From Bryobacterales bacterium (lineage in GTDB: Bacteria; Acidobacteriota; Terriglobia; Bryobacterales; Bryobacteraceae): a stretch of DNA of 64,000 bases. Of the stretch, positions 26,443-34,268 are shown piece by piece. The position numbers and the translations under genes were made by a program. The notes below the pieces were generated by a model, which was not told the origin of the DNA, did not search any database, and worked only from the letters and a program-made list of their open reading frames with translations. The stretch lies in contig JADKID010000045.1 of NCBI GenBank assembly GCA_016721425.1, positions 111,749 through 175,748 of the forward strand. The letters are read 5' to 3'. The stretch's first letter is position 1; the number at the start of each line of letters is the position of its first letter.

Positions 26443-27596
26443 ACCTGCCCCTTGGCTATCGCTACTCCGCCCTGTATGCGGGCATCCGCAAGGCCGCCAA
26501 ACCGGACCTGGCACTGATCGTCTCCGACGCGCCGGCCTCGGCCGCCGCCGTATACACCACCAACCTCGTGCAGGCCGCGCCCGTGCGTCTTTCCCGCACC
26601 CACTTGCAGGAAACCGGCGGCATCGCCCGCGCCGTCATCGTCAACGCCGGCAACGCCAACTGTGCCACCCGCACCGGCGCCCGGGTCGCGCTATCCACCG
26701 CCAAGGCCGCGGCCAAGGCGCTCAAGTGCAAGGCCGCCGAGGTGCTCCCCTCCTCCACCGGCGTCATCGGAGTGGAGCTGAATCCGGCACTCATCACAAA
26801 CGCTCTGCCGGCTCTAGTGGAGGGCCTCGCACCGGAGCGATTCCTCGACGCCGCCGACGCCATCCTCACCACCGATCTCGTTCGCAAGGTTGCCTACGCC
26901 GAAACCGGCGGCATCCGCGTGGCCGGCATGACAAAGGGCTCCGGTATGATCCATCCCGGCATGGCCACCACGCTGGCCTACGTGATGACCGACGCCATCG
27001 TCCCGCCAGCCGAGCTCCGCAAGCACCTGAAATCCGCCGTGAATCGCAGCTACAACCGCCTCAGCGTGGATGGCGACATGAGCACCAACGACACACTGCT
27101 GGTGCTCGCCAACGGCGCGTCGGGCAAGAAGGTGAACAAGGCTGCCTTCCAGGCCGCCCTCGACGAGGTTTGCCAGTCGCTCGCCCAACAGATCGCCCGC
27201 GACGGCGAGGGCGCCACCCGCTTTGTCGAGATCGACGTCAGCGGCGCCCGCGACGAAGCTGCGGCCGCGAAAATCGCCCGCGCCATCGCCAATTCGCCTC
27301 TGGTGAAGACCGCCATCGCCGGCAGCGACCCCAACTGGGGCCGCATTCTCTGCGCCGCCGGCTACTCCGGCGCGGCCTTCGAACCCGCACAAGTGGACAT
27401 CTACCTGCAAGGCGTGAAGGTCTGCCGCAAGGGCCTGGCCGCCCAGTACAACGAGGCTGCTCTCACGAAAAAGCTAAACGAGAAGGACTGCCTCATCCGG
27501 TTCGTAATCGGCGGAGAAGGCCGCGGTACGGCCCGCTTCTGGACCTGCGACCTTACCCACGGCTACATCGACATCAACGGCAGCTACCGGACGTAA
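26439..27596 (+). CDS. argJ: Bifunctional ornithine acetyltransferase / N-acetylglutamate synthase
   Basis: A 385-residue ArgJ starting at GTG 26439, which overlaps the fmt stop by 4 nt; the longer in-frame extension lies inside fmt. The autocleavage motif is KGSGMIHPGMATTLAY, with the Thr after Ala as N-terminal nucleophile of the beta chain. The conserved SVDGDMSTNDT and GSDPNWGR near the C-terminus are also present. It transfers acetyl from N-acetylornithine to glutamate in the cyclic arginine pathway, and bifunctional forms also use acetyl-CoA. Whether this one is mono- or bifunctional cannot be told from sequence. Confidence 0.95.
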   Translation: MNLPLGYRYSALYAGIRKAAKPDLALIVSDAPASAAAVYTTNLVQAAPVRLSRTHLQETGGIARAVIVNAGNANCATRTGARVALSTAKAAAKALKCKAAEVLPSSTGVIGVELNPALITNALPALVEGLAPERFLDAADAILTTDLVRKVAYAETGGIRVAGMTKGSGMIHPGMATTLAYVMTDAIVPPAELRKHLKSAVNRSYNRLSVDGDMSTNDTLLVLANGASGKKVNKAAFQAALDEVCQSLAQQIARDGEGATRFVEIDVSGARDEAAAAKIARAIANSPLVKTAIAGSDPNWGRILCAAGYSGAAFEPAQVDIYLQGVKVCRKGLAAQYNEAALTKKLNEKDCLIRFVIGGEGRGTARFWTCDLTHGYIDINGSYRT

Positions 27597-27601
27597 CTGC
27601 G

Positions 27602-27937
27602 CTACTTCTTCACGGGCGGCGGCGCCGGCAACGGTCCAGCAGGCAGCCACGCCAGGCCCAAGCAACCGGCCCCACGACTCCCGAAGGCCCTCTTGCCAAT
27701 CGCCATGGGCTCAACCGGCGGCAGCAACTGGGCGTCATCCGTATGGTTGGACACGGTGGTCTCCGGGTCGTTCATCAGAGCAGGCTTGGACCACCAGGCG
27801 TCCAACTCCCGGATGGCCGCCTCGTCCGCCCTTTCCGGTAGCGAGGGTTTGGTGCAGCCCGAGGTCATCCGCAGCAGGGCGAAAGAGAGGCAGAACGCCC
27901 ATGTAGCACCGGCGGTCTCCTCTGATTGAGCAAACAT
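27602..27937 (-). CDS. Hypothetical protein, possible short lipoprotein
   Basis: A 111-residue ORF convergent with argJ (5-nt gap). A short hydrophobic stretch (CLSFALLRMTSGC) ends in a poor lipobox, and the next part, ADEAAIRELDAWWSK, resembles the start of SnoaL-like/ketosteroid-isomerase-type lipoproteins. The rest is Pro/Gly-rich and does not continue that fold, so it may be a truncated or decayed copy. The coding status is uncertain. Confidence 0.35.
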   Translation of the reverse strand: MFAQSEETAGATWAFCLSFALLRMTSGCTKPSLPERADEAAIRELDAWWSKPALMNDPETTVSNHTDDAQLLPPVEPMAIGKRAFGSRGAGCLGLAWLPAGPLPAPPPVKK

Positions 27938-27998
27938 CGGTGGATCCTCCAGGTATAGCGTGGAGCGATAGCACCAACTCGCGACCCCAGGGCGCGGC

Positions 27999-28015
27999 GT
28001 ACAGGTTTCCTGTAC
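27999..28015. promoter_or_regulatory. Palindromic operator upstream of the toxin-antitoxin pair
   Basis: GTACAGG-TTT-CCTGTAC is a perfect 7-bp inverted repeat with a 3-nt spacer, centred about 26 nt before the antitoxin ATG. The right arm runs into TGTACA, the core known from yefM-yoeB operators in E. coli. This fits autorepression by the YefM antitoxin and the YefM-YoeB complex. Confidence 0.6.
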
Positions 28016-28032
28016 ACTGACGACAGGAACCC

Positions 28033-28320
28033 ATGGCTACCGAAACCACTTACACCAGCCTCCGGGAAAACCTCGCGAGCACGCTGGACCAAGTCGTGGA
28101 TCAGCAGGAGACGGTTATCGTTCGGCGCCGGGGCGCGCGCGACGTTGCTCTGATTCCAGCCACTGAACTCGCTGGGCTGATCGAAACGGCCCACCTGTTA
28201 CGGTCGCCGCGTAACGCCAAGCGGCTCCTGGCGGCACTGCACCGGGCTGGCGGCGGCAAGGTTAAGCCAGATAGCGTTGCCAGCTTGAGGAGAGAGCTTC
28301 TTGGGGAAGCGGAACGTTAG
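28033..28320 (+). CDS. yefM: YefM/Phd-family antitoxin
   Basis: A 95-residue antitoxin. The N-terminal DNA-binding part has the family pattern TTYTSLRENLASTLDQVVDQQETVIVRR, split by conserved hydrophobics, and continues DVALIPATELAGLIETAHLLRSPRNAKRL. The C-terminal tail is charged and probably disordered until it binds the toxin. It neutralises YoeB and represses its own promoter through the palindrome at 27999-28015. AGGA lies a few bases before the ATG. Its 3' end overlaps the toxin start by 20 nt. Confidence 0.92.
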   Translation: MATETTYTSLRENLASTLDQVVDQQETVIVRRRGARDVALIPATELAGLIETAHLLRSPRNAKRLLAALHRAGGGKVKPDSVASLRRELLGEAER

Positions 28321-28576
28321 GCGGATCGCACTCTTCCATCTGGAGTTCCTGGAGGATCTACGCCACTGGGTGAAGTCCGACAGAAGCACCGCAATTCGAG
28401 TACTGGACCTCGTCGAAGCAGTGTTGCGTGATCCGTTCCAAGGTACCCGCAAACCCGAACCGCTCCAATATTTTCTCGCCGGTTGCTGGTCCAGACGCAT
28501 CACGCAGGAGCACCGCCTGGTGTACCGTGTCAGCAACGAATCCATCGAGTTCCTTCAGGCCCGTTACCACTACTGA
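28301..28576 (+). CDS. yoeB: YoeB-family ribosome-dependent mRNA endonuclease toxin
   Basis: A 91-residue toxin starting at TTG 28301. The RelE-fold signatures are FLEDLRHWVKSDRSTAIRVL, EAVLRDPFQGTRKPEPL, GCWSRRITQEHRLVYRV and the C-terminal RYHY, which holds the catalytic His-Tyr pair; Glu and Arg in the middle motif complete the active site, so it looks intact. It cleaves mRNA in the ribosomal A site. The 20-nt overlap with yefM keeps antitoxin and toxin synthesis linked. Confidence 0.93.
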   Translation: MGKRNVRRIALFHLEFLEDLRHWVKSDRSTAIRVLDLVEAVLRDPFQGTRKPEPLQYFLAGCWSRRITQEHRLVYRVSNESIEFLQARYHY

Positions 28577-28643
28577 TCCGGCAGCGGCCGCTCTGGCCAG
28601 TCTCACGAACACCTGCCACCGGCGGGCGGCGCGGAGTGTGGGC

Positions 28644-29516
28644 TTACGCCCGGCCGTTGGCGGCGCGGCCTTGCAGGTAGGCGCTAAGGGATTCACGCCA
28701 GTGGGGCAGATCGGGCAGACCAGCGGCGCGGAGGTTGCGGTTGTCCAGGACGGAGAACGCCGGGCGCTTCGCCTTGGTGGGGAAGGCGGAGGAATCTACC
28801 GGCGTGAGGTCAACAGGAATCGCGGCGAGGTCGAAGATAGCGCGGGCGAACTCGTGCCAGGAGCAGTGGCCGGCGCTGGTCATGTGATAGAGGCCGTAGT
28901 TTTCGGTGGCGATGAGGGCGGGCAGGGCGAGGGCAACATCCAGGGTAGAAGTCGGGGTGAGGAATTGATCAGCAACCACCTTCAGGGGCTTTCCCTGGCG
29001 CGCGAGGGCGATCATCGTTTCGACGAAGTTAGAGCCTTTGTCGCGGGAACCGGCGTAGCCGTAGAGGCCACAGACGCGGCATATGAAGGACTTGTGCCAA
29101 GTGGACTGGACCATCTGCTCACCGGCGAGCTTAGAGACGCCGTAAACGGAGCGGGGGCAGGGGGTATCGTCTTCCGTGAAGGGCGCGGTGCGGGTCAGTG
29201 GCCCATCAAAGACGTAGTCGGTGGAAAAGTGGACGAGGGTTGCGTCAACGGCGCGGGCGGCCAGTGCGAGATTGCGGGGGGCGATGGTGTTGGCGGCGAT
29301 GGCGGGTTCGGGCGTGTCTTCGGCGTCATCCACACGGTTGTAGGCGGCGCAGTTGAGGATAAGATCGGGGGCATGGGCCTGAACGAATGCGAGCACACGG
29401 GGGCCGTCCTGGAGGGGCAGGTCCTCATACTCGGTGAGGATCAAAGTGTGTTGGGCGAGGACGGATTTGAGGTCGGTGGCCAACTGGCCGAGGTGACCGG
29501 AGATGAGGATCTTCAT
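28644..29516 (-). CDS. RmlD-type dTDP/NDP-4-dehydrorhamnose reductase
   Basis: A 290-residue short-chain reductase of the RmlD family, starting at ATG 29516 (MKILISGHLGQLATDL); the larger open frame upstream is not supported. Family features are LNCAAYNRVDDAE, HFSTDYVFDG, the catalytic YGVSK (Tyr and Lys) and a late substrate-binding region. RmlD reduces dTDP-4-dehydro-rhamnose, but rmlABC are not in the window. A GDP-mannose dehydratase gene starts about 1.8 kb away on the other strand, so an Rmd-like role making a GDP-deoxysugar is also possible. Confidence 0.82.
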   Translation of the reverse strand: MKILISGHLGQLATDLKSVLAQHTLILTEYEDLPLQDGPRVLAFVQAHAPDLILNCAAYNRVDDAEDTPEPAIAANTIAPRNLALAARAVDATLVHFSTDYVFDGPLTRTAPFTEDDTPCPRSVYGVSKLAGEQMVQSTWHKSFICRVCGLYGYAGSRDKGSNFVETMIALARQGKPLKVVADQFLTPTSTLDVALALPALIATENYGLYHMTSAGHCSWHEFARAIFDLAAIPVDLTPVDSSAFPTKAKRPAFSVLDNRNLRAAGLPDLPHWRESLSAYLQGRAANGRA

Positions 29517-29781
29517 GGGCGCTCCGAGGGCAGTATAACAGGGGCCGGGGGGACGGGCGTGTTTCAGGAAAGGAGTTTCCTGGAAGGCAGATGGCGGTCC
29601 TCGGGCTAAGAGGATCATTGGCGGGAGTGAAGACGGATCCGGGAAGCGAAAAGAGGTGGTCGCCTGGAGCGGCTCTGACCGGTTGGGAGTGTGCCCTGCG
29701 GGCGTCACACACAACGGCCTGCGGAGGAGCAGCGTGAGGCAGAGGGCGGTAGCCAGCGGTCCGCGGGGAAAGGAGCGCGGC

Positions 29782-31170
29782 TCAATCCGGCAGGCGGCGC
29801 AGGACCGAGATGCACTCGGCTCCGTTAGCCTTGAAACACTCGAGTTCGTAGGGGAACGGGACCACTTCGCGGGCGCGGTGGATGAGTTCGAGGATTTCGA
29901 ACTGCGACCAGACATGAAGGTGGATGCCGTAGTCGTGCTTGACCATCAGCGCGCGGACGCGGGCCTCAATCTCGTGTTCCGGGATCTTATCGACGAGGCG
30001 AAACCACTCTCGGTAGTGGGCTTCGCGACTCAACTCGGGGCCGTGGCGGTGGTCCTCGAGGAGGTGCTCGAAGGGGGTGCAGGGGCGGTCCTTATCGAAG
30101 GTGTGGCGCTTGTCGGGCAGGGCAAAGAACAGGACGCCGTCGGGGCGCAGCACGCGCAGCATGTTGCGAAGGGCGAGGAGGGGGTCGCCGAGGTGTTCGA
30201 TGACGTGGTTGGCGATGACGAAGTCCTGGGAGGCGTTCTCGATTTCGGTGAGAAGATGGGCGTCGGTGATGATGTCTACTTCGACGATCTCGTAACCTTG
30301 CGCTGCCACCTGATACTGCTGGCGGAGTTGCTGGCTGGTGAAGGCGTCGGCATAGCGGACGGTACAGCCGGGCGGGATGCGCATGGGGTCGCTGAGGGCG
30401 CCGATCTCGATGCCCTGCCCCTGGAAATACTGGCTGCCTAGGTAAGTGCGTGCGGCGGCGCCGGTGGCGCGGAGGGGCTGATCAAGATTCTCGGTGATGG
30501 TCATCGGGCTGCCTTCCAGAAAGGGCCCGTCCTCATACGGACCGCCCTCGACTCGGGCGGTGAGGGTGTACGTCTTGAGGGCGCGGATTTCCGGGGGGAT
30601 GGGCAGGACGAAACCGTGCTGGCCCGTGCCGGCGCCGGCACGGGCCAGGCGGAGGTCTTCGCGGAAGGCGCGTGCGGGCACTGCGCCGAGGGGGTGGCCT
30701 TCGTGCTCGACTACGACGGTGATCTCGCGGGTAGGGTCGTGGAGGATATAGGCCCAGCCGGACACGACACCGTCATTGGCGCCATCGAGGTGGCCGGTGA
30801 CGGAGTCATCCGCCAGGCGCTCGATGGTGAATGGGCTGCCCGGGAGGGCGTTGCGGCCCTCGACGCTGACCGAGAGCTGGAAGGGCCTGGAGGGACGAAA
30901 GGACGGAGGTATGTAAAAGGCGAAACCGTACCGGCCATGGCCTTCGCCGATACCGGCGGATTGGAGATCTTCCCGAAATCTGTCGGCGACAGCCGTGCCC
31001 AGAAGAACCGCATCGGCGTAAATGGATACCGTGACGGGGGACGCCGGGTTGGTCGGGTCCAACGCCCAACCTGCGACAATGCGGCCTTCACAGGAGCCGA
31101 GGTGGCCCTTAATCGAGTTGGGCGAAGCTAGACTGCGCAGTCTGTCGATGGAACGACTGAACACACCCAT
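29782..31170 (-). CDS. SAM-dependent methyltransferase with two N-terminal glycan-associated repeats
   Basis: About 462 residues from ATG 31170 (a GTG eight codons upstream is possible). The first 200 residues are two copies of a beta-rich module of about 90 residues: GRIVAGWALDPTNPASPVTV...FREDLQSAGIGEGHGRYGF and GVVSGWAYILHDPTREITVV...FREDLRLARAGAGTGQHGF. The second half is a class I methyltransferase with GIEIGAL as motif I, DFVIANHVIEHLGDPL and LRVLRPDGVLFFALPD. Similar modules are seen fused to glycosyl- and methyltransferases in polysaccharide loci. It probably modifies a surface glycan. It is divergent from gmd. Confidence 0.82.
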   Translation of the reverse strand: MGVFSRSIDRLRSLASPNSIKGHLGSCEGRIVAGWALDPTNPASPVTVSIYADAVLLGTAVADRFREDLQSAGIGEGHGRYGFAFYIPPSFRPSRPFQLSVSVEGRNALPGSPFTIERLADDSVTGHLDGANDGVVSGWAYILHDPTREITVVVEHEGHPLGAVPARAFREDLRLARAGAGTGQHGFVLPIPPEIRALKTYTLTARVEGGPYEDGPFLEGSPMTITENLDQPLRATGAAARTYLGSQYFQGQGIEIGALSDPMRIPPGCTVRYADAFTSQQLRQQYQVAAQGYEIVEVDIITDAHLLTEIENASQDFVIANHVIEHLGDPLLALRNMLRVLRPDGVLFFALPDKRHTFDKDRPCTPFEHLLEDHRHGPELSREAHYREWFRLVDKIPEHEIEARVRALMVKHDYGIHLHVWSQFEILELIHRAREVVPFPYELECFKANGAECISVLRRLPD

Positions 31171-31207
31171 GCGCGGACAATTCCCTTCTGGCACCCCACT
31201 CGCTCAC

Positions 31208-31213
31208 AGTATA
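31208..31213 (-). promoter_or_regulatory. Possible -10 box for the repeat-containing methyltransferase gene
   Basis: TATACT on the minus strand (5 of 6 consensus positions) lies 38 nt before the ATG at 31170, in the intergenic region shared with gmd. No convincing -35 box was found 16-18 nt upstream, so this is weak. Confidence 0.3.
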
Positions 31214-31356
31214 CATTAGAGGGAACGGCTAGGAACGCAGGGCGCGGCTGGCGCCGAGAGATGCAACGGATTCGGTGATCGAATTCCCAAACTGCGAATC
31301 AGCGCCCGGCGGTGAAGTCACTACATCTCGTTGGTGTGGCGCAGAAAGGCGGATGC

Positions 31357-32334
31357 ATGGCTCAAAGGAAAGCACTGATTACGGGGATCACCGGGCAGGA
31401 TGGGTCCTATCTGGCGGAGCTTTTGCTGGCTAAAGGGTATGAGGTACACGGAGTGGTACGGCGGGTGGCGCTGCAGGACCCCACGCACCGGATGTCGCGC
31501 ATCACGCACCTGACCGGGCAGATCCACTTACACGGGGCGTCGCTGGAGAGCCTCCCGAGCCTGTTTCAAGTATTTGAAGAGGTTCAGCCCGATGAGTGCT
31601 ATCACCTGGCGGCTCAGAGTTTTGTGAGCTACTCGTTCGACGACGAGTTTTCGACGCTGCAATCCAACATCAACGGAACGCACCACGTGCTGGCGGCGTT
31701 GAAGGCGCGGAGCCCGAAGTGCCGGTTCTATTTTGCTGGCTCGTCGGAAATGTTTGGCAAGGTGCAGGAGATTCCGCAGCGCGAAACGACGCGCTTTCAC
31801 CCGAGATCGCCGTACGGAGTGAGCAAGGTGACGGGGTTCGAGCTGACGAGGAACTACCGGGAGGCGTATGGGATTCACGCTTCGTCCGGCATCCTCTTCA
31901 ACCATGAATCCCCGCGGCGCGGGTACGAATTCGTTACGCGGAAGATCTCATTGGGCGTAGCGCAGATTGCGGCGGGGCGCGCGAAGGAGTTGCGGCTCGG
32001 CAATCTGGAAGCGAAGCGGGATTGGGGCCATGCGCGGGACTACGTGGATGGCATGTGGCGCATGCTGCAGCAGGATACGCCGGATGACTATGTGATCGCC
32101 ACCGGCGAGACCAATTCGGTGGAGCGGTTCGTCGAACTGGCCTTCGGCCATGTTGGCCTGGACTGGCGGCGGCACGTCGCGGTGGACCCCCTCTATTTCC
32201 GGCCGGCTGAAGTGGATCTGCTCATTGGGGATGCGGCCAAGGCCAGACTGGTACTCGGCTGGGAGAGCCGCACTTCGTTCAGCGATCTGGTGCGGGAGAT
32301 GGTGACGCAGGACTGCGAAGGGCAGCGGGGCTAA
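31357..32334 (+). CDS. gmd: GDP-mannose 4,6-dehydratase
   Basis: A 325-residue Gmd starting at ATG 31357. The NADP-binding motif TGITGQDGSYLAELLLAKGY, the catalytic SPYGVSKVTG (Tyr and Lys) and the family-specific FNHESPRRGYEFVTRKI are all present, and the length is standard. It converts GDP-D-mannose to GDP-4-keto-6-deoxymannose, the precursor of GDP-fucose, GDP-rhamnose and similar sugars. No fucose synthase (fcl) is in the window; the nearby RmlD-type reductase could complete a GDP-deoxysugar route. Confidence 0.95.
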   Translation: MAQRKALITGITGQDGSYLAELLLAKGYEVHGVVRRVALQDPTHRMSRITHLTGQIHLHGASLESLPSLFQVFEEVQPDECYHLAAQSFVSYSFDDEFSTLQSNINGTHHVLAALKARSPKCRFYFAGSSEMFGKVQEIPQRETTRFHPRSPYGVSKVTGFELTRNYREAYGIHASSGILFNHESPRRGYEFVTRKISLGVAQIAAGRAKELRLGNLEAKRDWGHARDYVDGMWRMLQQDTPDDYVIATGETNSVERFVELAFGHVGLDWRRHVAVDPLYFRPAEVDLLIGDAAKARLVLGWESRTSFSDLVREMVTQDCEGQRG

Positions 32335-32396
32335 GGCTGCGGGCTGCGCTTCGGTTTCAGATGTCGTGCCTGCGATGGCTTGTTAGCATAGGCTGT

Positions 32397-33161
32397 ATGT
32401 CCAATCGAGTTGATCTGCCGCTGCCGCCCCTCGAGTATCGCGGATGGGTCAGTCCAATTACGGTGGATAGCTATTACGACAATCCAAGCGGCGACTATGT
32501 CTGGGGGCCGCTCGACCTTGGGCTATTGGCGCCGGGCGAAGCCTATCGGAGAATTCTCGATTTTGGCTGTGGCTGCGGCCGGGAAATACGCCGCCTTCTG
32601 ATGCAGAAGGACCCGCCGAAGGAAATTGTCGGGCTTGACGTCAACCGCCGAATGATTGACTGGTGCACTCACAATCTAGCGCGCCCGGGCGTGTCGTTCA
32701 TTCATCATGACGTCTGGAGCCGGTGGTATGCGCCGGACAACAGCCGGAACAGAGTGTTGCCGCTGGCGTCGGCGGGATCGGATTTTTCACTGATTGAGGC
32801 GAACTCGGTGTTCACCCACCTGCTGGAGGACCAGACTGTGTACTATCTCGAGCAGATGAGTTCGATGCTAGCCCCCGCAGGACTGATCCGTGCCACATGG
32901 TTCTTCATCAACAAGAAGGCGTTTCCCATGATGTCCGACTCGCAGAACACGGTACTGATTGACGAAGAGGATCCCACCAAAGCAGTTTTCTACGATTGGG
33001 AGTTTTTCGTTCGAACGACCAGGCGACTGGGGTACAGAATAGTTAAGGTGGAATGGGCGCTCAACCTGGGCTTGCACAATACGGTCTTCCTCGGAAGGGA
33101 CGACACCTTCGCCGAATTGCTGATTACGACACCGCCGGGCACCAGTTGCCTGGGCTTCTAG
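32397..33161 (+). CDS. Class I SAM-dependent methyltransferase
   Basis: A 254-residue protein starting at ATG 32397. It has SAM motif I as ILDFGCGCGREIRRLL, acidic strand-2 end VGLDVNRRMIDW, a motif like SLIEANSVFTHL and a C-terminal half with LGYRIVKVEWALNLGLHNTVFL. It follows gmd by 62 nt on the same strand and is probably part of the glycan locus, possibly an O- or C-methyltransferase for a sugar. Substrate unknown. Confidence 0.82.
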   Translation: MSNRVDLPLPPLEYRGWVSPITVDSYYDNPSGDYVWGPLDLGLLAPGEAYRRILDFGCGCGREIRRLLMQKDPPKEIVGLDVNRRMIDWCTHNLARPGVSFIHHDVWSRWYAPDNSRNRVLPLASAGSDFSLIEANSVFTHLLEDQTVYYLEQMSSMLAPAGLIRATWFFINKKAFPMMSDSQNTVLIDEEDPTKAVFYDWEFFVRTTRRLGYRIVKVEWALNLGLHNTVFLGRDDTFAELLITTPPGTSCLGF

Positions 33162-33374
33162 TGAATTAGGCACCGTGTTGGCCGCGCTACAACTCGAGGC
33201 GCCATACCAATTTGAGGGACCAGCGCCAGGTTGGAGCAGAATCGCCAACTGGCGAGTCCCACGCGGAGTGTACGGAGAGTGACGGAGACATATGAAATGT
33301 CCGGCGGCATTACCGGAGAGAGTTGTTCTGTTCGTGCTGAACGACCACAACAGGCGATCCCGACAAAGATCCAG

Positions 33375-33971
33375 ATGACAGTCTCCATGGCGAAGGAGAC
33401 CGCCTGGATTGTGACGATCATGGTCGTTGTGGCGCTTGGCGTTCGCGCCCGGGCTGGCGTAGTCCAACTGAGGGAACCGGCAGCCGTAGAACGGATGCAT
33501 TCGCTATTCGAGCGGCTTCGGCGCAACGCTCCAGCGTCGTTTCGGCTCGCCGGCGTGGAGATCAACGACTATCTCCAGTACTCGCTCCAGCACACGCCGC
33601 GCCCGGGCCTGCAATCGTGCAGCGTTAAAATTTTCCCTCAAAACTACATCTCTACCTTCACCGTGGTCGACTTCGATGCAGTCGACCGTTGGAATCCAGG
33701 CGCCATTCCGGCGCTTCTGCGACCCGTGTTGCGTGGCAGAAGATCCATCTGGGTGGACTGCCGGTTTGGCGGGGCAAACGGCAAGTTGTCGTTTTCGGTG
33801 CAGAAGGCGTACTTCGAGAGGATCCGCCTGCCCTCAGTTCTGGTGGAACAGGTCATCGCGATCCTCGCCCGCCAACAGCCAGAGCGATTCGACACATCCA
33901 AACCGGTGCCTATTCCGTTTGGATTGGAGTCGCTTTGGACCGAGGGGAATGAGCTTCGTGGGATGAAGTAG
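33375..33971 (+). CDS. Hypothetical exported or membrane-anchored protein
   Basis: About 198 residues if translation starts at ATG 33375 (an ATG four codons later is possible). A hydrophobic segment near the N-terminus (AWIVTIMVVVALGVRARA) would be a signal peptide or anchor. The rest is a soluble alpha/beta part, with VEINDYLQYSLQHTPRPGL and a central strand-rich segment VKIFPQNYISTFTVVDFDAV. No family was recognised. A larger open frame extends upstream but has little coding character. Location suggests a link with the glycan locus, unproven. Confidence 0.6.
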   Translation: MTVSMAKETAWIVTIMVVVALGVRARAGVVQLREPAAVERMHSLFERLRRNAPASFRLAGVEINDYLQYSLQHTPRPGLQSCSVKIFPQNYISTFTVVDFDAVDRWNPGAIPALLRPVLRGRRSIWVDCRFGGANGKLSFSVQKAYFERIRLPSVLVEQVIAILARQQPERFDTSKPVPIPFGLESLWTEGNELRGMK

Positions 33972-34268
33972 AGAACCAGGGTGCCGCGGGGCCACCACAG
34001 GCGCGCGCCTGCGTCGGAGGTGCCGCAGCTTGAGTCAGTCATGCCCGTACCGGCGCATTTCGTGTCGCCTGACCGAAGTCCGGCACGGCACTGGCGCAAC
34101 GGGACTTCGTACGTAAAGCTCGCCGAATTTCGGTCGGCTTGCTGAGTTGTAGCAGCGAGGCGTACAATCATGGGGACGCCAGCCGGACCAGCATCGAGCC
34201 GGGTCGTTACAATCGCCCCGAAACGCAAATAAACCCTAGCCAACTCGCTGCCGGTGGAAGAAACAATC
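33972..34268. other. Non-coding gap before the membrane-protein pair
   Basis: A gap of just under 300 nt without a convincing gene on either strand. A minus-strand frame across it is an artefact of the neighbouring coding sequence. The only signal seen is a sigma70-like promoter near its right end. Confidence 0.5.
34139..34168 (+). promoter_or_regulatory. Putative sigma70-type promoter
   Basis: TTGCTG at 34139-34144 and TACAAT at 34163-34168 are separated by 18 nt, each matching 4-5 of 6 consensus positions. They lie 100 nt before the ATG at 34269 and would drive the two coupled membrane-protein genes. Confidence 0.45.

Noticed and set aside
28428..29609. 393-residue plus-strand ORF
   Set aside because: Gly/Val/Glu-rich shadow of the RmlD-type reductase on the other strand; overlaps yoeB.
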